In this document: one piece after another, positions 51,391 to 60,660 of the stretch | Position numbering within the stretch: the first letter of the stretch is position 1 | Layout: each line of letters starts with the position of its first letter | Origin: Streptomyces sp. R41 | GTDB lineage: Bacteria; Actinomycetota; Actinomycetes; Streptomycetales; Streptomycetaceae | Direction: 5' to 3' | Length of the DNA: 64,000 nt | Assembly: GCF_041053055.1 (NCBI RefSeq) | Contig: NZ_CP163443.1 | Span: forward strand, 5,439,001-5,503,000 | Notes under the pieces: generated by a model | The model's database searches: none | What the model was told of the DNA's origin: nothing | Seen by the model: the letters and a program-made list of their open reading frames with translations, nothing else | Position numbers and translations under genes: made by a program

Positions 51391-51783
51391 TCACGTGCGG
51401 TCGATGTGCACGTTGGTCGACTTCACCCGGGCGGTGGCCTCCATGCCGACCTCCAGGCCCAGTTCCTCGACAGCCTCCCGGGTCAGCAGCGAGACCAGCC
51501 GGTGCGGCCCCGCCTGGATCTCCACCTGGGCCGCGACATCGCCGAGTTTGACGGCGGTGACGATGCCGGGGAACGCGTTGCGGACGGAGGTGTAGGAGGC
51601 GCCCTCCTCACCGCCGGTCCGGGCCAGTTCGACGGAGAACGCGGCGAGATCCCGCCCGTCGATGAGCCGCCGCCCGCCCTCGTCCCGATGCGTGGCCACC
51701 CGCCCGGCGTCCGCCCACCGCCGGGCGGTGTCGGGGCTCACGCCGAGGAGCCGGGCGGCCTGGCCGATGGTGTAGGACTGCAT
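51391..51783 (-). CDS. HTH-TOBE molybdenum-responsive regulator
   Basis: A 130-residue protein with an excisionase/MerR-like helix-turn-helix (YTIGQAARLLGVSPDTARRW, residues about 4-55) and a C-terminal TOBE/Mop domain (about 65-130; SVRNAFPGIVTAVKLGDVAA, then EVGMEATARVKSTNVHIDR), which binds molybdate. It is the expected sensor of molybdate for the mod operon nearby. The ATG at 51783 follows a palindrome. Confidence 0.92.
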   Translation of the reverse strand: MQSYTIGQAARLLGVSPDTARRWADAGRVATHRDEGGRRLIDGRDLAAFSVELARTGGEEGASYTSVRNAFPGIVTAVKLGDVAAQVEIQAGPHRLVSLLTREAVEELGLEVGMEATARVKSTNVHIDRT

Positions 51784-51808
51784 ACGCGCCAAGATAGGCA
51801 GGAGATCA

Positions 51809-51820
51809 TTGCAGCTGCAA
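51809..51820. promoter_or_regulatory. 12-bp palindrome before the TOBE regulator
   Basis: TTGCAGCTGCAA is perfectly symmetric and lies 26 bases upstream of the regulator start, a good position for autorepression. Confidence 0.45.
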
Positions 51821-52073
51821 GCAAATCCGCTCCCGGGGCCCGCGCGCCCACTCGCCGCAAGTCCCCCTTTCCGCAAGGCAGAGTAGGCTGAGGGGACCGA
51901 GGGCACGTCGTACGCCGGTGGTCAGGCCGGTCTCGTCCTCGGTTCACGACGACGCCGGGGAGATCCTCGCCCGGGGCGGTTCTGCCCTGGGACGTCACCG
52001 GAGCCCGTAGCCCGCGCACCCGAATGAGCCACCGGCACGCCCTTCGAGTCGTGCCCCAGACAGGAGCGCCTTC

Positions 52074-52469
52074 ATGGCCACCGTCGTCGAACCCCTGCCC
52101 TCCCTGCCCCTCGCCCGCCTGCGTCTGGCGCCGCACAGCGTCATGCCGCGGCGCATCGACGGCGCCTGGTGGCCCCGTTCGCGCGATCTCCTCACCGAAC
52201 TCCCGCTGCTGATCGGCGCGTTGCCACGTGCGTGGGGACAGATCACCGCCGTCACCGTGAACACGGCGATGTGGCCGGCGTCGCCCGGGCGCATGCTCGT
52301 CGCCAACCATGTCGTACGGCTGCGCAGGGCGGCCGGCGCGCACGGCCGGCACACCATCGGCCTGCTCAGCCAGGGCCGGGGCCGCTGGGACCTGCTGGTC
52401 GTACCCCCGGAGGTGGACGCGGCGGACGCCGAGCCGCTGATGGCGGCCGCGGCGGTGGACGCCGGCTGA
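52074..52469 (+). CDS. DUF5994 protein
   Basis: A 131-residue protein of the DUF5994 family, known only from actinomycetes. Typical segments are PRRIDGAWWPRSRDLLTELP, LIGALPRAWGQITAVTVNTA and GRGRWDLLVVPPEVDAADAE. A second member lies at 53517-54131. Function unknown; no signal or membrane segment. Confidence 0.88.
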   Translation: MATVVEPLPSLPLARLRLAPHSVMPRRIDGAWWPRSRDLLTELPLLIGALPRAWGQITAVTVNTAMWPASPGRMLVANHVVRLRRAAGAHGRHTIGLLSQGRGRWDLLVVPPEVDAADAEPLMAAAAVDAG

Positions 52470-52512
52470 CGGGAGGCGGGGGCCGGGCCGGTCGGACGGC
52501 CGTGGCGTGGGA

Positions 52513-53106
52513 TCACCGCAACGGCCTGCGGATCCATACCTCCTGAGCAACCGTCTCCCGGCCGGGACCGGCGCCGGATCCGGCGTCCGAGAAGGCGCGG
52601 GGAGCGAGTTCGCCGAGTTGCGACCAGCCCCAGGCATGCAGGGTCTGCGCCGCCGCGTTCTCACGACCGTCGTCGACGGGCCGGTCCACGGCGGCGACGA
52701 CCAGGTCGGTGGCGAGCCGTGCCAGCAGCCGCTCGCCGAGGCGGGTCGCGATGCCCTCCCGTCGGTGGGCCGGCAGCACCATCAGCTCGGCGAGCAGGAA
52801 TGTCCTTCCGGAGGCGGTGAGTTCCTCGATCTCCGTCGGCAGGTCGCCCCGGAATCCGGCCCACCACTCGCCCGCGCGATCCGCCCGGAAGCCGTACGCA
52901 CAGCCGACCAGGCCGGTGGCGTCGGCGACCACCATGTCGAAGCCGGTGCGCTGCACATGCTGCTCGAACCGGCTCAGAAAGCCCTGACGGTCGCGGTATT
53001 CGGCACCCGCGGCACCTCGGTACGCCGTGACGTGGACGTCCGCGACGGAGTGCCGCTGCTGCTCGGCCTGCCACCGGGACAGCCTGCGCAAGTACACCTC
53101 TGCCAT
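52513..53106 (-). CDS. GNAT-family N-acetyltransferase
   Basis: A 197-residue acyltransferase. The acetyl-CoA-binding motif is LMVLPAHRREGIATRLGERL (about residues 107-126), after VVADATGLVGCAYGF and before AAAQTLHAWGWSQLG. GGTGGAGG five bases before the ATG at 53106 fixes the start over the upstream ATG at 53136. Substrate unknown. Confidence 0.87.
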   Translation of the reverse strand: MAEVYLRRLSRWQAEQQRHSVADVHVTAYRGAAGAEYRDRQGFLSRFEQHVQRTGFDMVVADATGLVGCAYGFRADRAGEWWAGFRGDLPTEIEELTASGRTFLLAELMVLPAHRREGIATRLGERLLARLATDLVVAAVDRPVDDGRENAAAQTLHAWGWSQLGELAPRAFSDAGSGAGPGRETVAQEVWIRRPLR

Positions 53107-53232
53107 ACGGGCCTCCACCGGTCGCGGGACGGACATCCCCGACTCGGCATGGTGACAGCGGGAGCCGACGGGGTAAACGGGCCGCGAGGCCCCGGCGCGT
53201 TCTGCCCGTCGCGCGGGTGGTGCGCAGCGCTC

Positions 53233-53520
53233 CTAACCACGTGACCCGCGGGTGCGGCGGCGTGGGCGGAAGCGGCCGCGGCCTCCGTCGCGGTGGTCGC
53301 GGTGGGTGTGCACGGCGGGTGGTGCGAGCGGTGGCGGAGAGGGCTGCGCGCTGTCGCCGTCGGCGGGGGTGCCGGCCCGTCCACCGGACGGGGGCCGGCC
53401 GTACGAGCGCAGGGCGATGCGGTCGGCCTGCTGGAGGTTGAGCCGGTGCAGGACGTACGTCGCGATGGCGATCAGAACGAGGAACGCGGAGACGGTCAGG
53501 CCTGCGTCCACGGTCGTCAC
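53233..53520 (-). CDS. small single-helix membrane protein
   Basis: A 95-residue protein whose GTG at 53520 overlaps the DUF5994 stop by four bases (GTGA). One membrane helix (LTVSAFLVLIAIATYVLHRL) is followed by a basic, Pro-rich tail ending in Arg/Gly. No family recognised. Coupling suggests it works with the DUF5994 protein. Confidence 0.7.
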   Translation of the reverse strand: MTTVDAGLTVSAFLVLIAIATYVLHRLNLQQADRIALRSYGRPPSGGRAGTPADGDSAQPSPPPLAPPAVHTHRDHRDGGRGRFRPRRRTRGSRG

Positions 53521-54131
53521 ATCCCCACGATCAGGCGGCTGGGCCGCTCGGGAGCGGCCGTGAGGGGAGTGCCGATCGTGTGGATCGAGGAGGCGCCGCC
53601 CTCGTACTCCCAGGATTCCTCCGCTTCCTCGGGATCCGGCGTCCGGTCGGCCGCGGAGACGTCGTGCGGCGACTCCGCCTCCGCCGCCATGAGCGCGCTC
53701 GCGGTCAGCGGCGGGCCGTCGTATTCGACCGCGGCCTTCATGAGACGGGCGGCCGAGGCGGCCCCGGTACCGGGCGGGATCACCAGCAGGTCCCAGCGGC
53801 CGGCGGTGTAGGACAGCAGCAGGATCTTGTGCGGGTCCAGCTCCGTCGTGAACCAGCCGACCTTCACCACGTGCCCCCGGACGGGGATCTGGCGCGGGAC
53901 GACCGGCCAGTGCGTGGGGTTGACGGCGATGCGGGTGATGCGGCCCCACAGGGGGTCGAGTACATCGATCAGGGCGGGAAGCTCCCGCGCCAGGTCTCGT
54001 GAGCGGGGCCACCAGGCGCCGTCCAGCAGCCCGCGCGAGGCACCCGTGGCCTTCAGCGCGAGGCGTGCGGTCGGGGCGTCGGGCCGCTCTTGCCGCGGCG
54101 GCGGATCGCGGTGGTCGAAGGTCGAAGACAT
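53517..54131 (-). CDS. DUF5994 protein with acidic C-terminal tail
   Basis: A 204-residue protein paralogous to the one at 52074: LLDGAWWPRSRDLARELPAL, LDPLWGRITRIAVNPTHWPV and TAGRWDLLVIPPGTGAASAA. It has an extra acidic tail (TPDPEEAEESWEYEGG). The ATG at 54131 starts it; ribosome site is weak. Coupled to the small membrane protein downstream. Function unknown. Confidence 0.87.
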   Translation of the reverse strand: MSSTFDHRDPPPRQERPDAPTARLALKATGASRGLLDGAWWPRSRDLARELPALIDVLDPLWGRITRIAVNPTHWPVVPRQIPVRGHVVKVGWFTTELDPHKILLLSYTAGRWDLLVIPPGTGAASAARLMKAAVEYDGPPLTASALMAAEAESPHDVSAADRTPDPEEAEESWEYEGGASSIHTIGTPLTAAPERPSRLIVGM

Positions 54132-54545
54132 GATGCCGACCCGTCCCCGGGACGGCCTGTGGACGACCCGGTGTGAATCTCTCACCGAGAACGACCCCGG
54201 CATGGCAGCCGGTATGCGAAGTGCCCTCGGTGACTCAAAACTACTCCGCGACGCCCCCGAAAGGACCGCCCGGAGGACGTCGAGTTTCCCGCTCCCGCCG
54301 AGCACGACCGGGCCCGCCTCTGTGCCGTTGCGTCGTTCACGGCTTGCGGCCCAGGCCGCCGTGTTTGCCGATGGGTGCGTGGCCGCGTCCGGCGGGTTCT
54401 CCCGCCGCCGGGCCCGAGTCCCCCCGCATGGCCTGCGCCACAGTCCCGGAAAGCCGCGGCGACTATGGTGTCGCTGCGTGTCGATGCGAATCGAACACCA
54501 GGCAAGACCACCAGGAGCACCAGGAACGTCGGCGAGGGGCGCGCA
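54132..54545. other. 414-base intergenic region, no gene recognised
   Basis: This space separates the divergent DUF5994 and kinase genes. Short open frames exist on both strands but none has coding-type sequence or a ribosome site. It should hold both promoters; TATGGT near 54463 is a possible -10 for the kinase gene. Confidence 0.5.
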
Positions 54546-56117
54546 GTGTCGGACGAGGGGCGGCTGGTCGCCGGGCGCTACCGGTTGATCGACCGGATCG
54601 GCCGCGGTGGCATGGGCACCGTGTGGCGCGCCGAGGACGAGGTCCTCAGCCGTCAGGTCGCCCTGAAGCGGCTGCACGTCCAGCCTCATCTGACCGACGA
54701 CGAGCTCGCCACCCTCTACGAGCGCACCCGCCGCGAGGCGCGCAGCGCCGCCCGTATCGCCCACCCCAACGTGGTCGTCGTCCATGACGTCGTGGACGAC
54801 CAGGGGCTGCCCTGCATCGTCATGGAATACGTCCCCTCGACCACCCTCGACGGGCTGCTCAAGAGGGGCGAGGTCCTCCCGCCCGCCGAGGCCGCCCGCA
54901 TCGGCCTTGGCATGATCGCCGCGCTGCGTGCCGCGCACACGGCCGGGGTGCTGCACCGCGACGTCAAGCCCGGCAACGTGCTGCTGGGCGCCGACGGCCG
55001 CGTCGTGCTCACCGACTTCGGCATCGCGATGACGAGCGGCACCTCGACGCTGACGAAGACCGGCGAGATCGTCGGGTCGATCGACTACATCGCCCCCGAG
55101 CGGATGAAGGGCCGGAACTCCGGTCCCGCCGCGGACCTCTGGGCGCTGGGCGCGACCCTGTACCAGTCCGTCGAGGGACGGCCCCCGTTCCGCAAGGACA
55201 CCGCGGTCGAGACGGCGTACGCCATCGTCGTCGACCCGCTCATCCCCATGAAGCAGGCCGGGGCCCTCGAACCCCTCATCGACGCCCTGCTGGCCAAGGA
55301 CCCGGCGGAGCGGCCGTCGATGGAGGAGACGGAGCGGGCGCTGCGGGTGGTGGCGGCACAGGCTCCGACCCAGCCGCAGACGCAGCCCTTGTCGCAGCCG
55401 GGGCCGCAGCCGGCACCGACGCGTTCCCTGCCCACGCGGCCATCGGATCCCACGACCCTCGACAACGATGGCAGCGGTCGCCGCAAGGGCAAGGGCAAGG
55501 ACACGGACCGCGGTGGCGGCGGACGCAAGCGCCGCCCTCTCGTCCTGAGCGCGCTCGCCCTGACCGTCGTGGGCGCGGCCGTCGCGGGCGGGCTGTACAT
55601 GGCAGCGCACCGCGACAGCGGCTCGCGCGCGCACGGCACCGCTGCGGCGTCCACGTCCACGCCCACGGCCGCGCCTGTCCCCAAGGGTTTCCACCTGGTG
55701 GAGGAGAAGACGCTGGGTGCCTCCTATGCCGTCCCGGACGGCTGGAAGCGCGGCAAACCGAGCTCCGAGCAGGTCAGCTACACCGACCCGTCCGGCCTGG
55801 TGGAGCTCACCGTCGGCACGGTGGACCCCGCGGGCCCGAACCCCGAGTCGCACTTCAAGAACATCGAGGCGAACACCAAGCTCAACTACGCCACGTACCG
55901 GAGGATCCGGATGGAGCGGACCGCCTTCCAGGGCAAGGCCGCGGCGGTCTGGGAGTTCACCTTCAAGGGGCGGGTGCGGGCGTTCCGCGCCATCGACCTG
56001 GGCTTCGGGCAGGAGGGCGGCAAGGAGTACGACATCTACCTCTCGGCGCCGGAGGCCCGTTGGGACAAGTACCGCCCGGTCTTCGACAAGGTCAAGGCAG
56101 GCTTCCGCACCGACTGA
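54546..56117 (+). CDS. membrane Ser/Thr protein kinase (PknB/Pkn-type)
   Basis: A 523-residue kinase. The catalytic domain (about 10-275) has GRGGMGTVW, VALK (Lys41), HRDVKPGN (Asp139) and DFG (157-159), followed by an activation loop and APE-like YIAPERMKG. A Pro/Gln/Arg-rich juxtamembrane region leads to one helix (about 333-353), and the outer domain (about 375-523, FHLVEEKTLGASYAVPDGWK) is not PASTA and has no named match. It senses an unknown outside signal. GTG at 54546 starts the kinase domain. Confidence 0.93.
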   Translation: MSDEGRLVAGRYRLIDRIGRGGMGTVWRAEDEVLSRQVALKRLHVQPHLTDDELATLYERTRREARSAARIAHPNVVVVHDVVDDQGLPCIVMEYVPSTTLDGLLKRGEVLPPAEAARIGLGMIAALRAAHTAGVLHRDVKPGNVLLGADGRVVLTDFGIAMTSGTSTLTKTGEIVGSIDYIAPERMKGRNSGPAADLWALGATLYQSVEGRPPFRKDTAVETAYAIVVDPLIPMKQAGALEPLIDALLAKDPAERPSMEETERALRVVAAQAPTQPQTQPLSQPGPQPAPTRSLPTRPSDPTTLDNDGSGRRKGKGKDTDRGGGGRKRRPLVLSALALTVVGAAVAGGLYMAAHRDSGSRAHGTAAASTSTPTAAPVPKGFHLVEEKTLGASYAVPDGWKRGKPSSEQVSYTDPSGLVELTVGTVDPAGPNPESHFKNIEANTKLNYATYRRIRMERTAFQGKAAAVWEFTFKGRVRAFRAIDLGFGQEGGKEYDIYLSAPEARWDKYRPVFDKVKAGFRTD

Positions 56118-56270
56118 AGCGCGCACCGGCCGCGTAGCGACGCACACTTTCGGGTGAGCGGAAGGCGGTGCGCGCGTTCAAATCAACTCCCCGGGTACGC
56201 AACCCGGAAGAGGACTGGCCCCTCCTAGATAACAGTCGAACCAACCCGGGTGCTCGGAGAGGACTGTCTG

Positions 56271-58403
56271 GTGGCCCGTCAGTTGTCCCGCCGCAGGTTC
56301 ATGGTCTACACGCTGGCGGCGTCCACCCTGACCGTCGCGGCGCCGCTCGGCTGCGACGGATCCTCGGCGGAGGGCGTCGAGCCCACCGCCGACGGCGTCC
56401 GCACCCCTTCCGACGTCCTCGTGACCGGCACTGACGAGGAGATGCTGGTCCTGGAGGTCACCGCGGCCAACAGGGTGGTCGTACGGCTGCCGCGCGTCGA
56501 GGTCGGCCAGGGCATCACGACCGCGGTCGCCATGATGATCGCCGAGGAGCTGGACGCCCGGCTCGCCGACGTCGACATTCCGCTCGCCGAGGCCCGGACC
56601 AAGGGGAACCAGTACACCGGCGGCTCGAACTCGGTCGGTTCGCTGTACGGTCCCGCCCGCGAGCTGGCGGCCACCGCGCGCGCCAAGCTGGTGACCGCGG
56701 CCGCCCGGCGCTGGCACCTGTCGCCACGGCTGCTGCGTACCCGGGACACGATGGTGATCGCCCCCGACGGGCGTACGGCCACCTTCGGGTCGCTGACCGA
56801 GAGCGCCGCCCGGATCCACCGGCCCGCCGTGTCGACCAAGCCCAAACCGGCGTCCGAGCACCGGGTGATCGGGCGGCCGACGACGCGGATCGACGCGCGG
56901 GACATCGTCACCGGTAAGGCGAAGTACGCCGGGGACCTGAAGGTGGCCGGAGCGAAGCCGACCGTGGTGGCGCGTCCGCCGACGCTCGGCGGGAAGGTGG
57001 TCTCGGTCGACGACCGGGCGGCCCGCGCCCTGCCGGGCGTGCACGCGGTCGTCAGGGTCGCCGGTGGTGTCGCCGTGGTCGCGGAATCCTTCCACCACGC
57101 CTTCAAGGCCAGGGACGCCCTGCGGATCACCTGGGCGCCGGGCCCGCTCGCGGCGCTGTCCGACGCCGCCATCCGGTCCCGGCTGCGAGCCGCCGTCCCG
57201 CCGCTCGGGACCCCGCTGCTCGGAACGAGGCAGGTGACGGGCGAGTTCGAGTTCGCGTTCGTCAGCCATGCCCCCATGGAGGTGCTGACCGCGGTCGCGG
57301 ACGTGCGCGCCGACCGTGCCGAGCTCTGGTTCTCCTCCCAGACGCCGATGGACGCGCGCGACAGCATCGCCTCGGCGGTCGGGCTGCCGGCGTCGAAGGT
57401 ACGGGTCCATGTCACGCGGGGCGGCGGCTCGTTCGGACGGCGGCTGAACTTCGACGCCGCGATCGAGGCGGCCCTGATCTCCAAGGCGGCGCACCGGCCG
57501 GTGAAGCTGATGTGGAGCCGCAACGACGACATCCGGCACGGCCGGATGCGCCCGGCCAGCCACCACAGGATCCGGGCCAGCCACGCGGGCGGCAGGGTGG
57601 TGGCCTTCACCCACATGATGGCCTCGGTGAACGAGTCCTATGAGCGGGAGGGTCCGGCCGCCCAGGGCGGCGTCACCGGCGCCGTTTCCGTCAGCCGGGC
57701 GGCGGGGCCGCTGCCCAGCGACAGCGGCCTGTACAACTTCGGGCGCGTCTCGGGGGACTCGGGCGGGGTGGAGCTGGCGATGCCTCTCGGCGCCTGGCGT
57801 TCGGTGGACTCCGGGACGATGCGGACGGCGGAGGAGATCGTCGTCGACGAGGTCGCGGGGAGCCTGGGCGAGGACCCGGTCGCGTTCCGGCGTACGACAC
57901 TCAGGAGCAAGAGGGTCAAGGCCGTGCTCGACAAGGTCGCGAGCGCCGGGAACTGGGGCCGGGCCATGCCGGACGGCCAGGCCCAGGGCGTGGCCGTCCA
58001 CGAGGAGTACGGCTCCTGTGTGGCCTGCCTGGTCGAGATCGACGCCACCGACCCGAAGAAACCCCGGGTGACCAAGGTGGTGATGGCGGCCGACGTCGGA
58101 ACGGCCGTCAACCCGCGTGGCCTGGAGGCCCAGCTCATGGGCACCGCCACCGACGGCATCTCCACCGTGCTGCAGGCGGGCCTGCACATCGACCGGGGCG
58201 CCGTCCGCGAGGGCAGCTTCGCCGACTTCCACTACGCCCGTCAGCGGCACGCCCCGCTGCACTTCGAGGCGCACATCATGCCCTCCCGACGGGACCCCGG
58301 CGGGGCGGGCGAACTCGGCGTCCCCGCTGCGGCGGGCGCCGTCGCCAACGCCTACGCCCGCGCGACGGGTACCCGCCCCCGCCGATTCCCGATCAACTTC
58401 TGA
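56271..58403 (+). CDS. molybdenum hydroxylase large subunit (IorB type), Tat-exported
   Basis: A 710-residue xanthine-dehydrogenase-family catalytic subunit of the isoquinoline-oxidoreductase beta type. The N-terminus has twin arginines (SRRRFM) and a hydrophobic stretch ending near LGC, so it is exported by Tat and possibly lipid-anchored. Molybdopterin-binding segments are HAPMEVLTAVADV, RGGGSFGRRLNFDAAIEAAL, and the C-terminal GAGELGVPAAAGAV with its catalytic Glu region. AGAGGA lies seven bases before the GTG at 56271. Directly followed by the iron-sulfur subunit gene; order is reversed from most such operons. Confidence 0.93.
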   Translation: MARQLSRRRFMVYTLAASTLTVAAPLGCDGSSAEGVEPTADGVRTPSDVLVTGTDEEMLVLEVTAANRVVVRLPRVEVGQGITTAVAMMIAEELDARLADVDIPLAEARTKGNQYTGGSNSVGSLYGPARELAATARAKLVTAAARRWHLSPRLLRTRDTMVIAPDGRTATFGSLTESAARIHRPAVSTKPKPASEHRVIGRPTTRIDARDIVTGKAKYAGDLKVAGAKPTVVARPPTLGGKVVSVDDRAARALPGVHAVVRVAGGVAVVAESFHHAFKARDALRITWAPGPLAALSDAAIRSRLRAAVPPLGTPLLGTRQVTGEFEFAFVSHAPMEVLTAVADVRADRAELWFSSQTPMDARDSIASAVGLPASKVRVHVTRGGGSFGRRLNFDAAIEAALISKAAHRPVKLMWSRNDDIRHGRMRPASHHRIRASHAGGRVVAFTHMMASVNESYEREGPAAQGGVTGAVSVSRAAGPLPSDSGLYNFGRVSGDSGGVELAMPLGAWRSVDSGTMRTAEEIVVDEVAGSLGEDPVAFRRTTLRSKRVKAVLDKVASAGNWGRAMPDGQAQGVAVHEEYGSCVACLVEIDATDPKKPRVTKVVMAADVGTAVNPRGLEAQLMGTATDGISTVLQAGLHIDRGAVREGSFADFHYARQRHAPLHFEAHIMPSRRDPGGAGELGVPAAAGAVANAYARATGTRPRRFPINF

Positions 58404-58413
58404 GACGGTGCCG

Positions 58414-58869
58414 ATGCCCTCCTACTCTTTCCTGCTCAACGGGAAGCCGGTCACCGTCGAGGCGCCGGCCGACATGCCGCTGCTGTGGGTCCTGCGCGAC
58501 ATGCTGGACGTCACGGGACCCAAGTACGGCTGCGGGGTCGGCGTCTGCCGCGCCTGCACCAGCCACCTCGACGGGGCGGAGATCCAGCCCTGCGTCGTCC
58601 CGGTCGCGGACTGCGCCGGCCGCAAGGTCACCACCATCGAGGGCCTGGCCGACGGCGACACGCTCCACCCGGTCCAACAGGCCTGGCTCGACCGCGACGT
58701 CGCCCAGTGCGGCTTCTGCCAGCCCGGACAGATCATGGCCGCGGCGGCCCTCCTCAAGAAGACGTCCACCCCGACGGACGCCGACATCGACCGCATCGAG
58801 AACGTCTGCCGCTGCGGCACGTACTCCCGGATCCGCGAGGCGATCAAGAAGGCCTCCGCCCAGGGCTGA
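58414..58869 (+). CDS. [2Fe-2S] subunit of the molybdenum hydroxylase (IorA type)
   Basis: A 151-residue iron-sulfur protein. The plant-type ferredoxin cluster is in KYGCGVGVCRACTSHLDG, and the second cluster in QCGFCQPGQIMAA and NVCRCGTYSRIREA. It has no signal peptide, so it would be carried out of the cell with the large subunit if exported as a complex. ATG at 58414 starts ten bases after the large-subunit stop; GTG at 58408 is an alternative. Confidence 0.95.
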   Translation: MPSYSFLLNGKPVTVEAPADMPLLWVLRDMLDVTGPKYGCGVGVCRACTSHLDGAEIQPCVVPVADCAGRKVTTIEGLADGDTLHPVQQAWLDRDVAQCGFCQPGQIMAAAALLKKTSTPTDADIDRIENVCRCGTYSRIREAIKKASAQG

Positions 58870-59520
58870 GGGGCTCGACGCTTCTTGACGGCCGCGGCGG
58901 TCGAGGGCTCGGCCGCCGCATCGGCCGCCCGGACGGGTCTTCGTGTTCAGCGCGTTCGGGGACTCCGCCGTGGGGCTCCGCCCCGGACCCCGCCGTGGGG
59001 CTCTGCCCGTCAGAAGGTCCCGTCCGTGGGAGGCGGCACGTGCGGGGAACCCGGAGACTTGACCATCCGTTGACCAACGAGCAGAACTCGTACGCGAGTT
59101 GAAGCAGAGCTCAGCTCTCTTGGAGCCCACCGTGAGAACCACGCATCCCGCCGCAACCGATCACGAGCCCGATCACGCGCCCGGCCACTCGCCGATACGG
59201 CGCTGACCTGCGCCTTTCGCCGTAGATCGCGACTCTCCTCGGTGCGGCGACATTCGGCTGTCGGGGAAGGCGCGGCCGTCCTCGGGCGCAGCGCACAGGC
59301 TCGATCCGGACATTCGGGGCGGATCCCGTTGCCTCGAGTGCCCGCCGTCGTTCCAGCCCACGGCACCCGGCCGCGCGGGCCCCCGCCCCGCCGTGTGCGC
59401 CCTGCCAGGCCAAAGCGGCGGGACGGTTGGCGGGAACGCCTCCTCGCGCCTCCTGCCCGGCGCCCTGCCGTGGTTCGCTGGCGTGAGCCCGTCCCGGTGT
59501 CCCCTCGGAAGGGCCCGCGC
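58870..59520. other. 651-base intergenic region with a possible 24-codon leader ORF
   Basis: No full gene is recognised. At 59132-59206 (plus) a GTG with GGAG seven bases upstream encodes the His-rich peptide MRTTHPAATDHEPDHAPGHS ending in PIRR; it may be a leader peptide or chance. The stretch CCGTGGGGCTCCGCC occurs in two nearby copies at about 58970-59005. The promoter of the ferredoxin reductase gene should lie here. Confidence 0.4.
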
Positions 59521-60633
59521 ATGCCCGCCTTCGCGTTTCCGCTTCCGTTGCTGTCCCCGGACCTCGCCGGCCGGATCGGCAATCGTCTTCTCTCAGTCCT
59601 GGGCTGGCTGACCAGCCCGCTCTTGCCGGACGACTACCTCGGCCTCATCGATCCTTTGCTGTCCGCCCGGCACCCTTCGGGCGTGGTCACCGCGGTCCGG
59701 ACCGAGACGCCGGACGCCGCCACGCTGGTGATCCGGCCGGGGCGAGGGTGGGCCGGCCACCGGGCCGGGCAGTACCTCCCGGTCGGCGTCGAGCTGGACG
59801 GCGTACGGCACTGGCGTACGTACTCCCTCGCCTCACCACCGGACGCGACGGGCGGCGAGGTGACGATCACGGTCAAGGCGGACCCGCGCGGCCAGGTGTC
59901 CCCACACCTGGTGCACCGCACACCTCCCGGTGCGGTCCTTCGACTCGGACCCGCGCAGGGGGAGTTCGTACTGCCGGACCCTGCGCCCGCCCGGCTGCTG
60001 TTCGTGACGGCGGGCAGCGGCATCACGCCGGTGATGGGGATGCTGCGTACGCTCACCCGTCGGTCCGGGGCGGTCCCCGACGTCGTACTTCTGCACAGTG
60101 CGCCCGGCCCGGACGACTCCCTGTTCCGCGCCGAACTGGCCGCTCTGGCGGCCCGGTTGCCATGGCTGTGCCTCCACGAGCGGCACACTCGGACGGCCGG
60201 GCGGCTCACCCTCGCCGACATCGACGCGCTCTGCCCGGACTGGCGGGACCGGGAGACCTGGGCCTGTGGCCCGGCCGGCCTGCTCGACGTACTGCGAGAG
60301 CGGTGGGGTGCGGGCAAGCGGCTGCACGTGGAGCGCTTCCGCCCGGCTCCGCTGCTCGCGCCCGGCACGGACGCGTCCGGCGGTCGGGTGCGGTTCGAGC
60401 GCAGCGGCGTGGTCGCTGATTCGACCGCCGCGGTTCCTCTGCTGGAAGTCGGTGAGTCCGCGGGCGTACCGATGCCGTACGGATGCCGCCGGGGCATCTG
60501 CTTCGGGTGCCTGGCGCCCCTGCTGCACGGACGCGTGCGCGATCTGCGGACGGGCGAAGTGCACGGCACAAAAGGTGAGTTGATCCAGACCTGCGTCAAC
60601 GCCGCGGCAGGTCCGCTCACCCTCGGCCTGTGA
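59521..60633 (+). CDS. ferredoxin reductase with C-terminal [2Fe-2S] domain
   Basis: A 370-residue electron-transfer flavoprotein. The FAD segment is RHWRTYSLASPP, the NAD(P)H-binding segment LLFVTAGSGITPVMGMLRTL, and the C-terminal plant-type cluster YGCRRGICFGCLAPLLHGRV with a last Cys in LIQTCVNAA. GGAAGGG eight bases upstream supports the ATG at 59521. It lies 27 bases before a fatty acid desaturase gene and supplies its electrons, a common pair in actinomycetes. Confidence 0.94.
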   Translation: MPAFAFPLPLLSPDLAGRIGNRLLSVLGWLTSPLLPDDYLGLIDPLLSARHPSGVVTAVRTETPDAATLVIRPGRGWAGHRAGQYLPVGVELDGVRHWRTYSLASPPDATGGEVTITVKADPRGQVSPHLVHRTPPGAVLRLGPAQGEFVLPDPAPARLLFVTAGSGITPVMGMLRTLTRRSGAVPDVVLLHSAPGPDDSLFRAELAALAARLPWLCLHERHTRTAGRLTLADIDALCPDWRDRETWACGPAGLLDVLRERWGAGKRLHVERFRPAPLLAPGTDASGGRVRFERSGVVADSTAAVPLLEVGESAGVPMPYGCRRGICFGCLAPLLHGRVRDLRTGEVHGTKGELIQTCVNAAAGPLTLGL

Positions 60634-60660
60634 GCCCTCCCGACCCCCAAGGAGCCCTTC

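Noticed and set aside
56178..58274. A 698-codon open frame on the minus strand
   Set aside because: It mirrors the molybdenum hydroxylase gene, whose motifs are complete.
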